Source of the DNA: Microbotryomycetes sp. JL201
Taxonomy: Eukaryota; Basidiomycota; Microbotryomycetes
DNA: 61,195 bases
Reading direction: 5' to 3'
NCBI GenBank assembly: GCA_033819885.1
Contig: JAQYUZ010000064.1
Span: forward strand, 1 to 61,195
In this document: positions 37,077 through 48,400 of the stretch, one piece after another
Layout of the letters: every line of letters begins with the position of its first letter
Position numbering within the stretch: position 1 is the first letter of the stretch
Position numbers and translations under genes: made by a program
Notes under the pieces: generated by a model
The model's input: the letters and a program-made list of their open reading frames with translations, nothing else
Database searches by the model: none
What the model was told of the DNA's origin: nothing

Positions 37077-38444
37077 ATGTGGGTGCGCAATGCGGCACTG
37101 CAGCATCTGCTCTGGTACAACAAACTTGTTCCACGATTCCAAAACAAGCCATCCCACTCATCACGGACAGCCGACCGCATGGAGCTCGTCCTTGTACATG
37201 CCATCAGAGTGGCTTCAGTGACTGACCCGCACGAGCAACAAACTCAACCTGACACAGAACTTGGTTTCCTGGAGGAGCGCGCCTCCGACATTTTCCGAAA
37301 TGTTGAGCTGCAACACACTGTGCGTGCAAGCTGAGAGCTGACTTGCATAGTTCCAAGGGTTGTCGTTCGCTTGGCTCGGTCAAAGAAACGTTTTCTGAAC
37401 GCTGCTGGGTCGCCTTTCTTGCGCTTCCGGACGCGAATACACTGAAAACTGTCAACATCTTCTGCTTCCTCGCCTCAGAAAGGCCGATCACGAGAGATGT
37501 TCTCAAGACGATCTTGAGAAACTTTAACCAGAACTTGTTGATCAGATCTGGCAGGACTTTGTTTTACATAGGCGAGAATGTCAGTCCCAGCTGCAACTTC
37601 CATCTTCGATTAATTCCTCACAGTCTGCGAGTGTCTCTAGCTCTCCGAGCACCAGACATGGAAACTCTGCTTGCTGTTGACGCTGGGCTCGGACACTTTC
37701 AATATCGATTTCAGTGGATGGTCTGGTTATCCAAGACGGCTCGAGCTGTGTCTGCTTTAAAGTGGAACAGACTGTTCTCGTTCAAGGTTCACCTGAACGA
37801 AATTGATGATGCATGCATTCGCGCCATCCAGTGGACCAAGAATGTGGCTCACGAACCAGAATGGGCAGCGGATATTCGAGATCCCGGACTCGGATTTGAC
37901 AGGGACTTTGCCAAGGTCATTTGCAAGGGCAAGCAGGCTCTTGACAAGGTAAGTCTACATATTGATCGCCTGCCCCCCAAAAAAAAAGAAGCCGGGTGCT
38001 CATGTTGATCCACAGATGCTTGATGACTGCATGACATTGAAATCCCGTTCAGAAGAATTACTTCAAGCTGGTTTGGCCTGTCTGCCGCCGCCTTTGCAGC
38101 ATGAGCCATACAAGGACGAAATTTCTCAGATCGCCAGTACGGGCCTGTCGTCTGCATTGACTGCCAATGTTACGGACGAGGAAAGGCACAAGCTTATCAA
38201 ACGTGCCGTCCTCAAGATTTGGCAACAGACTAGAGTATTTCGGCACGTGCCAGAGGTACAGCGTAAGCACAACTTTGAACTTGTTCAGGCCCACAGTTGA
38301 CCTTGTGTGTTGGTCTCGACAGGATGCTTGACGATGCCCGACTTGCGACATTTCTGGGACATCCAGGCTTCTCGCGAGCACGCCAACTTGCACGTGTCAA
38401 ATCTTTATCCAATCTCTCGACGCCCAAATAGAGCAATGGACTAG
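37077..38444 (+). CDS. Family member P1 (two modules)
   Basis: Four exons, about 390 residues. The ATG at 37077 gives ALQHLLWYNKLVPRF as the opening. A short intron (38 nt, GTGCGT...CCAAG) leads to GCRSLGSVKETF, and module 1 closes with DVLKTILRNFNQNLL. Module 2 opens with FQWMVWLSKTARAV. An intron of about 67 nt after QALDK leads to MLDDCMTLKSRSEE, and the module closes with LIKRAVLKIWQQTRVF. A last intron (GTAAGC...GACAG) joins the tail exon, which ends LYPISRRPNRAMD, a looser version of the family tail. All joins keep frame. It is the first of two tandem plus-strand members between the phosphatase-like gene and MTR4. Function unknown. Confidence 0.55.
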
Positions 38445-38719
38445 CAATAGAGTTGCTTGACGACGTCCCGTCAACAACAACGTGAAAAGATTGAGTTTGA
38501 GCCTTGCAAGCGAATTGCGCGACACGCAAGATGTGTAAATCTACAGACTCCTTGCGGGACCGACAGACCGGTTGGAACTCAATTGTCAACTGTCATGTTG
38601 GTGAAATCCGAGGCTGTGCGGATGCGGACCCGTGCAACAATAGCTCCTCAAGGAGGAACAAAGCTATGCAACTGGACAGAACGGCGGCACCGCTTTCTAT
38701 CACACTCGAGCCACTTCAT

Positions 38720-39564
38720 ATGACTGACTTGCCTCACTATGTGATCTTACAGCTGAGGGAGCTCGAGTGGTACGTCAAGCTTATGGAAGAGTTTTCCGAG
38801 GTGCCTGGGTTGGCTGGCACGTGCGCACCCATGAGTTCAAGACGCCCAAGACAATGCACTGTAGACAAGATTGGTTGAGGTGTGTCAGAGACGGGTTCAG
38901 CCTGCCGAAGCACGACAGGTTGCAATTCGCAAAGCATTGCACAAGCGAGTGCAAAGATCATGGGACGAAATGTCCAACTTACTTGTCGCGATCGATTCGC
39001 ATCGCCCTCCGTCAATCACAGACTTTGAGACAAAAGTGTGTGCCGGTCTGATGGGTGCTCGAAACATTATGCGCGGGGTGAGTGCCAGGATAAAAGTCAA
39101 TCGTCCCAAAGGCGCCAGGCGCTCACGTCTCGTACACGACTTGATAGGCAATCTTCTGCTTAGACCATGTCGTAAAATATGCAAATATGTACTTTGACGT
39201 CGCGACCGCATGTCTGCCCCTTACTCGCTTGACGTCAGGAACTCGAGATGCAATCAGTCACAAGGGTCGACATGAAATGCTCGGCAAAAAGGATCCAAAC
39301 GCAAGTCTGGAACTACCGATTCAGTTGCTCAACATGTGGCGCGATTTGAAAAGACGCCGTCAGGTGAGCTTTCCATTTTTTTTTTTTTTTTTTATTTTTT
39401 TTCCCTTTTCACTTGAGGAATGTGTCCAGCTTTGGAACTGGACGTGCCCGATCTTTCGGGCTTGCTATTCGTATACGCCATCATCATTGGCACGCAATCT
39501 CTCTCCCGTGTTTGTGTCACACGCACGAGCGTCGAAACGGTCCGCCGTGTGGCGTCGAGAATGA
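38720..39564 (+). CDS. Family member P2 (two short modules)
   Basis: Four exons, about 240 residues. The ATG at 38720 gives LRELEWYVKLMEEFSE. The next exon (VCQRRVQPAEARQ onward) closes module 1 with LHKRVQRSWDEMSNLL and leads into DFETKVCAGLMGARN. Exon 3 closes module 2 with LPIQLLNMWRDLKRRR. The last intron carries an 18-T run followed by more T-rich sequence. The tail exon ends NLSPVFVSHARASKRSAVW, one of the best matches to the family tail. In another frame the start of this tail exon reads LDVPDLS, the same words as the start of member 3's tail exon, so the frame in this exon may have shifted since the two were related. Function unknown. Confidence 0.5.
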
Positions 39565-39800
39565 GTCGTATACTTGTGCATTGGCTCCCACGTATGCGTG
39601 GGTGGGTTTCGTAAGCGTCGGGGTAGACTGTGAGATGCAACGTGATCTTTCCTCGATTGTCTGCCCTGCTTTCTATTCATTTTACGGTGCCTTTGGGAAT
39701 GAGCAGCCGAAACCAAGCTCAGTGCAGAGTGGAACGTGTCAAGATTAAACAAGCACGACACAAGGAGGTATCACAAATACTGTGTGAGCGTACTCGCGAG

Positions 39801-42800
39801 TCAGTCTTTCTGTGAAGTAATATCGAAATCCGACAGAGGATGAAAGGCAAACTCACCAAACTGGCAGCGAACGCAACAGAGTTTGTCCTCTCTAGCATCT
39901 CTAAACTTGACTCAAACTTTTGCTCAAGTTCTTGAGATCCGATCGCTCGTGCCGCCATGGCCATTTGTCGAATCAATTCTTGCAATCGTCGAAACACTCG
40001 GCACAATGATCCTTCGAAGACGTCCGTCATCTGTTCAGCATACCAGAAAAGATACACATTTTTCAGTCGTGAGCGATGAAATGAATCGAGCATGACAGAG
40101 AGCGACTTTTTACCTTGCATATTTCGGAAAAAGAAGAGCCGTTGCACCAACTAAAGACGGCGTCCATCAACTCTGGCTTGAAGCTCGCAACGTACTCGTC
40201 TTCGACTAAGGGCAGTTTTGACTCGATGGCGATTTTAGCGATCCGCCTCGCAGACTCTTGCATCACCCGAAGAGGACCCGACAGTTCGTCTTTCAGTTTG
40301 CTCGTTTGCTCAGACTGCCCAGAATTGCGTGTTAGCACGAGCCCGAGCCCGCTACGAAAGCGATAGATCGAGTGAATCACTCACCTTTTCGTCGAACACG
40401 AAACAACTGAGCAAAGCAGCGCACTGCTGCGGCGTCAAGTCGTTAAATACGCCATTGAACACCATCTCTGTCAACAACAATTCGTCGCCCGAGCTGATTT
40501 CACAAGCGACTCGTCCTTTTTGTTCAACAACATCGTCATTCGTGCAGAATCCTAATCGACGAAGACATCGTTTTCGGTTTTTAAGTTCGTCCAGGTGCAT
40601 GATTGAATGAGCATTTTGAATCTTTTTCTTGACTTGACGGATTTTCGTTTGAAGGTCGACTTTACGGGTGTATTGGTCGTAAAGCTCTGGCAACGCGCTG
40701 TCGGCATGCAAAGGGTTTGCAACCAGTCGAGCTTCCAAGACTTCGATTTTCTGCATCGCCAGAGACGCCGATGGTCATTGGTTGTTCTTTCAAACGTGAC
40801 AATCAAGAGTGGCAATCAAATCGGAAGCGTACCTTGAGCAATTTCTTGAAAGCCTCATCTTTGATGCCCATGTTTTCGACCGGGTCCAACAATGCGACGC
40901 CGTCAGGAAATCTTCTCTTTACTTCTTGCACACTCTTCAAAGCTTGTTTCCTCGCGTCCAACGGCTTCAAATCTTTGGCCAAGAAGATTCGAATGTGAGA
41001 AATACCGTCGAGCGTGGACAACAAGACGGGCACGACGCTGAATTCGCCTTGTTCGTTTAGAGGACAAGGTCGGATGCCAGATGGGGATGTCAATTGACCT
41101 TTACGGGCAGAAGGCGCAGGCGAGGTGCCAGTGGCGCAGTGTAACAAAACATCGACAATGTACTGGTTCTGAGCAGGTTCCTCAGTCGAAAGAGGTTTGC
41201 CCTAGAGGAACAAACAAGTCAACCAGTGATCGCATTCGACACGCGTAGGCATGCTCAGCTTACCTTTGGTGCCATCCTCTTTTGATAATTGACGACGACG
41301 CCCCAACCAAAGTCCATGTCTTCATGCTTCACTCGAACGAGCCGACCGGGTTGCAAGAACGGCAAAGCGTACGTTGGATGGTTCAAGACATCTCGCAAGT
41401 CCTTATTTAGAATATCGAGTTGTTGACGCAAATCGTAATAATCTGCGACCGTATCTTCGTCCGAAATGAGAATGCCCGACCTCTCTTCATCAAGTTTTCG
41501 CAGCTCTGCGATTTGATTGCGTCAGCCTACGCGCGCACAAAGTTTGAGATGCGTTCGCAATCCGAGAGCTGACCATCTTCGAGGTGCGGCACGCTCGCCG
41601 TGTTTTGGAATTGATAGAAACACCTTTCGAGCATGTACTCTGGCGTCAAACCTTCGACCCTCATCAGATTGAGAATCATGTTGTAACCCAAATGGAACGC
41701 AGAGTCCAGCCTGTCTGCCTGTCCCTTGACCATGCCTTTGGCCGCTTGGGGTTCGAGCTTTTCGTCCGTCATCATGATGACGATTCCACGGTCGTCCAAT
41801 CCACGTCGACCTGCCCTACCCGACATTTGAATGTATTCGCCGCCAGTCAAAGTTCGAAACTCTCGTCCATCATATTTGCGAACGGTCGTGAACACGACCG
41901 TTTTTGCTGGCATGTTGAGACCGATCGAGAACGTTTCCGTCGCAAACAAAACCTTGATCAAACCCTCTTGAAACAAGATCTCGATGACTTCTTTGAGAAT
42001 CGGCAACAAGCCACCGTGATGAATGCCGATGCCGCGTTTGAGCAAGGGCAAAATATGTTCAATTTGAGGTAGCTGCCTGTCGTCGTCCCTGAGGTTTGAT
42101 ATGGCGTTTTGGAAGACTTGTTGAACCATGTCTCGTTCGTCATCTGTATTGAACTCGAGCTTTGACATTTGGAGTGCCAGACCTTCACATTCGCGTTTCG
42201 AAAACGCAAACACAATCACAGGGTTATAGTTCTTGACCATGATCATCTTGACAATTTTGTAAATGTCACTTGGTCCCTTGGTCGAGCCGCCTTTGCGAGT
42301 TTTGCCCTTTCGGCCTTTGCCGCTATCGATGCTCGCAGGATCTTCACCTTGAGCCTGAGTGAGAGCTCCCATGGCTTTTTGAAAGTTGTCTTCACGGAAG
42401 ACACCTTTTTCGTCGACTACAAGATGGATACCGTCCGCGCCAGCTGGAAAGAGGTAGTGCTGCAATGGTGTAGGTCGGAAATCGGTGTAGACGACATGGC
42501 AAGGTTGCTGGTGCGTTGTGCAGATCCACTCTGCAAATTCCATGGCGTTGGGGATCGTGGCCGAAAGAAAGACGTAGTGCACCTTGTGCGGCAACAGAAT
42601 GATTGTTTCTTCCCACACAACGCCACGCTCTGTGTGGACAATACCGTCAGAAGCGCATTGAAAGTAAACCGACGCAAGAGTCGAACGGACCCTTGTCGCG
42701 CATGTAGTGAATTTCGTCAAAGATGACCCATGCGACCTCGCGCATGATTTCCGATCCTCGGTACAACATTGAACGGAGAATCTGCGCCACTTCATGTCAA

Positions 42801-43882
42801 TATGATGTCACGGACAGCGTTAGGAGCATGCGCACCTCGGTCGTCATGACGAGACAACTTGCGGACGGATTGATGGTCACATCGCCCGTCATGAGGCCAA
42901 CGTCGCCGAACTCTGCGAGCATTTCACGATATTTCTGGTTCGATAGCGCCTGTGAATGCGGACACGGTGTCAATATGCTTGTCGAGAGCGCATCGAATGC
43001 ATGTCCGCGCAGTCAACTAACCTTGATCGGACTGGTGTAGACGACGCGCTGCCCCTGTTTCAAGCATTGGGCGATAGCGTACTCTGCGACGACTGTCTTG
43101 CCTGCTGATGTGTGTGCCGACACCAGGACCGACTCGTTGCGTTGAATTGATGCGACGGATACTTTTTGAAACGGATCAAGCTCGAACGGGTACGTCCTCG
43201 CTGGTTCGGCCGGCGGAATATGCTGAGCGATTGGCACGTAAGGGTAGTTGGGAGGTAGTGCGACTTGGTGACGGACCTGTCAAGCAAAGTTTCGGTGTCA
43301 GCTCGCAGTCTTTCGTTGTTGGCAGGGGCCCGAGCGGGGCAACGGGTGCAAGTTCATGCCGAGCGGCGGCGCACAGGGGCACAACAACGAGCGCACAAGT
43401 GATTCGACCGCAAGGCATGGCGCAGACGTGCAAAACATGCTCGCGTTGGTGCCGTGTGAGCGCATCCAACAAGACCGACGTCATTCCGCGGCTGCACGCA
43501 GACTTACAGCGTGGCTGAGCACGAGACCTGTTCCAGCGTCTGTGTCATCGTTTGTTGATGCACCCTGGGCGTTCGCTTGGGCTTGCAGTCCTGCGCTGGG
43601 CTTGATTTCCTGTTTTGCTTCAGTCTCGAATTCGTCAGCCTGCAGGACCAATGGCTGCGTTGCAGGTTTTGCGGGTTCAGTCTTGATCTTTTTGTTGCTT
43701 GTGGACTCTGCTGTGTGCGTGTCGCTTGGAGGCGTCGTCGGTGACGGCAGTGATCGCTTCGAGGACGCGGCAGAATTGGACGCTTGGCCCGAGTCAGCTT
43801 GTGCAGGCGCCGACTTGGGCTGCCTTGACTTTTTTGAGCCAGACGCGCCGCCTCCGAACGACGCAAACAGCTTGTCGCTCAT
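39801..43882 (-). CDS. MTR4: Exosome-associated RNA helicase Mtr4 (Ski2-like)
   Basis: Nuclear DExH helicase that, in the TRAMP complex, unwinds and feeds structured RNA to the nuclear exosome (5.8S, snoRNA and aberrant transcript processing). The start is the ATG at 43882 ([12 protein letters not shown]). A low-complexity, Lys/Thr/Pro-rich leader is followed by [11 protein letters not shown], Walker [16 protein letters not shown], motif [11 protein letters not shown], motif III SATIPNA, an insert with [49 protein letters not shown] and [10 protein letters not shown]. The arch and helical C-terminal (DSHCT) parts follow, ending [16 protein letters not shown] and VAFAASL. The last intron (47 nt) leaves only KD before the stop. 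Full length, about 1,080 residues. Confidence 0.94.
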
Positions 43883-43964
43883 GTTCGGGCGCGCGTCTTG
43901 AGGCCAAACGGCGGCCGAGAAGCGAAACGCACTTTCAACACCCTCCAAACTCTCTCTCGGCACC
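43883..43964. promoter_or_regulatory. 82-bp divergent promoter of MTR4 and RPP1
   Basis: Only 82 bp separate the start codons of MTR4 (minus, 43882) and RPP1 (plus, 43965). Both leaders and the shared promoter must fit here, or the transcripts must start inside the neighbouring gene. No clear TATA box is seen. The two products both act in nuclear RNA processing, so shared control would make sense, but that is inference. Confidence 0.6.
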
Positions 43965-45354
43965 ATGCACGGCTACATCGACTCATTTCCAGTACCTGTG
44001 CATCCGCCCAAGTCTTGGCTGACAGCAGCAGGGCCGTCCACGACGAGCAAAGGCAAGCACAAACAGCCGCAGCAGCAATCATCATCAGAAGACGGCACGT
44101 ACAACGTCACTGCCAATTGGACGCCAGCAGAAAAGAAATCAGTACAGCACAGGGTGGAAATGGCAGCCAGGCGTCAGTCTATCGCGCTTCAGGGAAACTG
44201 GCACAGAGAGGCCCGAGCTGAGCTTACTCGTCTTTCTTGCATCTGATGCACTCGCTCGCAGTCGGCTACTCGACAGTAGTGCTCGTCATCCATATTACAC
44301 CCACGACCAATCCATCGACGCTCGTGTTTCCGACACCGCTCATGCCCGAACTCGACCCGCGCACAGCGAGTTCGAGTGATCAGCCAGCAAACACCACCGG
44401 ACTCGTGTTGCAGCTGTGGCGGATACATGTGGGCGAGTATTCAGACAGTCACATCAAGAGCGCATCCGTCAAAGGTCACTATGGTTTCGTGAGCTTTTCG
44501 GCGATTCGACCTTGTTTGCGCTTGGGCTCAACTCTTGTCGCGTGGGCTCGTGCTCATCGTTGCAGTCTAATTCGACAGCGTCTCTGTTTCCACCACAGAC
44601 TTCGATTCTGTCCGTCACGCCGACGTCTGTCACGTCATTCTCTCACGTGTGCTTGTCATTGTCCGCGCCTTCACCTTTCTCACCGACAATCGTTTCCATC
44701 GATCCGAGCCTCAACACACGTCTGCCTTTTCCGTTGAAGCGAGGTCTTGTCTCGACCTTGCTTCGATCTGGTTTGTGTATCGAGATTGTTTACAGGGGCA
44801 TTGTCAAACAAGAGGAAGCTGGCTCGACATCTACTGCTGCCACAAGACGGAGAAACTGGATCAGTGGCGCGCGAGAGATTGTCAGAGCTTTGGGAGGCTC
44901 GAATATTGTCTTGAGCTCTGGCGCTGAAAGCAGTTTCGAAATGAGGGCCAGTCAAGACTTGATCAACTTGTGAGGACCTTTTTTTTCCGCTGAGAATGCT
45001 GGCGCTTTGCTCAAGTGCAAACGCACTCTTTCCAGGTGCACGTTGATTGGTCTGACCCCAGTCCAAGCCAAGAATGCATTGACGAGCACACCTCGAGATG
45101 CCATCATGCGCGGGCGTAAGTGACAGCGTGTCTAATATGTGCATATCCAAGCTCACTGCCATCGCACTGCACCGCTTCTTGCAGTGGCAATGAGGCAAAC
45201 TCACAAAGGAGTGATCTCGAATCCGTCACTCGTCGTCACGAGCACCACAACACAACCAGCCGATCCCGAACTGGCGAACGGTGGCACAAGAAAGAGACGC
45301 GAGTCGCATCCGGCGCAGATCGAAGCCGCATCTAGCAAAAAGAGAAAAACCTAG
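43965..45354 (+). CDS. RPP1: RNase P/MRP subunit Rpp1 (human RPP30 type)
   Basis: Protein subunit shared by RNase P (tRNA 5' processing) and RNase MRP (pre-rRNA processing), with a PHP-like TIM barrel fold. Exons in order give the Pro-rich start HGYIDSFPVPV, ANWTPAEKKSV, VLQLWRIHVGEYSD, then FPLKRGLVSTLLRSGLCIE and YRGIVKQEE, and the family's most conserved block, REIVRALGGSNIVLSSGAES then SFEMRASQDLINLC. GLTPVQAKNALTSTPRDAI precedes the final exon, with a basic tail ending SKKRKT, a likely nuclear signal. About five introns are present. It starts 82 bp from MTR4 and is followed within 130 bp by URB1 on the same strand. Confidence 0.85.
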
Positions 45355-45481
45355 TCTGAATCGCCAACCCTTTTAGCATGTCAATTGATCAGTGTTGCGC
45401 TCGGGCCCCGCGCGGGTTTTTTTGATATTTCGCCGCCGCCGAGCGAGAAAACCTGCGAACGTTGACTTGCTCGGCCACGCG

Positions 45482-48400
45482 ATGGCTGACGAGGCATCAG
45501 TGCCTGTCAAGCGCAAGCATGACACACAAAAGTCACATCACGCCTCCCAAAAGGGCACAATCAAGCTGCCTGTCGTACAAGAGTTTGGTTCGGTGAACGA
45601 ACTCGAGGCGGCGATCGACGTCAGACTCAATGAAGCCGCTTACGTGACTGCAGGCGAGTCAGAGCCTCGTTCGAGCCCTTGGTCTATATGCACCCGCGGG
45701 ACTGACACGCCCACGTCACGTGCAGCGTTGATTCAATTCGACAAGCGACTGCGTCAAGTGTGTGCGCAAGCGACAAGCACGCAGGCGGCAGCGAGTACCC
45801 TGCCAGTAGTGCAATACATCAACAAGGACCCAGCGTGTCAGCTCGTCTTCCAAGCTTGGGACTTGAGCAACAGAGTGAGCGCCGAGCCAGCACCGAACCA
45901 GTCTCGTGCTGCCCACGCCTGCACATACACCGCACTGACTGCGATGGGCTACAGTCAAACAACCCTCAACTGTCGGCGGCGTGCTTGGACTGCTTTACAT
46001 CGATCTTGCGATTCGCGAGCTTGGATCCATTCGCGACCAAAGACTCGCCCATTTTGAAACAGCTCTTGTCGGCAACAAACACAGCTAGCACTGCCAGCAG
46101 CTCTTTTGAAACTTCTTCAAAAGCTCCGTCAAAGCATCAGTCGAGCGCAAATCACCTGGACAGGGCCTTGAACCCGGGCAGGAACGATGTGACGACAAGC
46201 GCGCTCAAATTGTTCAACACGATTGTCGCTTACAGGAACGGAGCATACGCCAGAAGACTGTTTCATTGCTTGAGCTTGAGCCCAAAGGTCAGCTCCATGC
46301 AACATGTTTCGTCTCCAATCGAGTTTGTATGGCAGCTAATCAGCTTTTCGTGTAACAGACGACGTCCAGGTTGTTCAAGACGAGGTTAAAAGATCAAAAT
46401 AGGGATCCGCTACAAAAACCAGACATCCGGACGTTGCTTGTCGGCCTGGTCTTGGGTTTTCTGTCAGCGTCGGATCCTAAACTGAAATCAATGGTCATCG
46501 AGCATCGTGGTCTGTTGTCGGGCATGGTCAAAGGTTTGCACGAGGATTCTCAGATTGTCATCAACCACGTTTTGACCGTCTTGTGGCGAGACTTGCTGGA
46601 CGACAGGTCCGTCGCACTCGAGACGAGGCGGTCGACTGTCGATGAAAGTCTAATCAACGAAGTGAGGCGTCGCTCATACGTCCTCTTCAGAAATGTTGAC
46701 AAGCATGCTATTGCTTCGTCAGCTTGTCAAGCTCTATAATGTTGTTTCAACGGACAGCGCATCATCTGATCAGGCGACTCGAACATCGGCGCATAGGTTC
46801 TTGCTTGTGGTATCAGACTGGTTGGCCGCTCAAATCGATACGACAAAAGCATCTGGCGCATACAATGGTGCAGCTAGGGCTCTGTCTACGGTGCTCAAGA
46901 GTCTAAAAGTCACAGAAGACGCTTTGCAACGTGACCTTGCTCTGCGCATACTCGAACAAGTGCCAAGCTTGACTGGAACGTGAGTCGGAACGTACTTCTC
47001 TTGCGTTTTTCTACTGTGTGCTCAGACTAACTCTGTCGTACAGCTTCTGGAGCAAGTTTCCATCGTCTCTCGATCCTCGCTTGTCTTCTCGGTGGATTTC
47101 TGCAATCACTTTTGCCACTCAAGTCGTCTCTCTCGCTCCGCAGCAGCTCGTTCCGTCAGCGACGACGCTCGACACGACACTTGCTCCACCGACACTCGCA
47201 TCGTTGACAGACACGTGCTTTCCACCAAGCTTGGCCAAAGCTTGGTTTTCCAAAAGCTTGCAACATGAAAACTCTCTCGTATCGTTCCTGTCCTCAATTC
47301 TGCTTGTCGCCGGACTGCAGAAAGCTTGTCGAATCCTCGAAGACATCCAACGAGTCGCAAGCTTACTGGAAGAAGATCAGGCTATCGACAACAAGGCGAG
47401 TCAGACTGGAGCCGGAGGCGTTGGAAGATGGACACTGCTCGGTCTCAGACTGCGAGATTGGTTGAGAGCGAGCGTCGTTCCTGATACTCAAATCATTGTC
47501 TCACTCATGACTGCGTCGACATCAGTGTCTTCAAAAAAGGACGCGTCTTTGACAACGAAAGACGCTGCAGCGACAAAAGAAGCGTCTTTGACAACGCCGG
47601 ACAAGGTGTTTTCGTTGCGGACAAATGTGGCGTTGAGGTTACTGTGGCTGTACCACAGAGCGATCCCAATGTCGATTTCCACCGTCAAGTTTGATTTCAA
47701 TAAGCTGCCACAGAGTCTTGCTCTCAGGGAAGCCGAGGGCGTCACAGCGGATGACCAAGACGACGAAGGGGATCACACGGACGATGGTGTAGAAGGTGTC
47801 AGGGCAATGTCGGCTGCTTACGCGCTCAGGCTGGCCGCCGTGCATAGTGACAGCATGAGTATGTCGAAGCCAGGTGAGTGATTCGTTGTGGAGCCGTTCA
47901 GCGCATCAGAAAGCTTGCTCACGCTGGATCTGCTGCAGCCGAATATTTCAAGACGACACTTTTGCCTCTGTTTGAACTTGACCGCACGCGCCTCACTCGC
48001 TCGAATCGAACCTTGCTACGATCTAACCTCGCCCGTTTGTTGAACACTTCAATTTTGTTTGGCAATTTCGTTAATACGGACATGGACAACGACGGCGCAA
48101 GACGAGGTTCGATCGTCCATGTTTGGCTTCGAGCCATGCCCGATCCTTCGTATTCGTCAGCACGAACCAATGACGATGCTGTCGTGCTCGATTTTTTCCA
48201 GCAAGCTGTGCACGACACATTGACGATGCCGATCAAGCGGTCTACAGCCAGTCAAACTGTTCCAACCGATCACGCGATCCCGTTGCTCGACACCATTCTC
48301 GAATCTTTCGTCAAACGAATTATTGCAACAGACTCTCAAAACGAAACCGATTTGCTGGTCGAATTTGTTGAATCTGTCTGGATCGGTTTGATCGGGTATT

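Noticed and set aside
39370-39410. Long T tract as a terminator
   Set aside because: It lies inside the last intron of family gene P2 as a polypyrimidine stretch, with coding sequence continuing after the acceptor.
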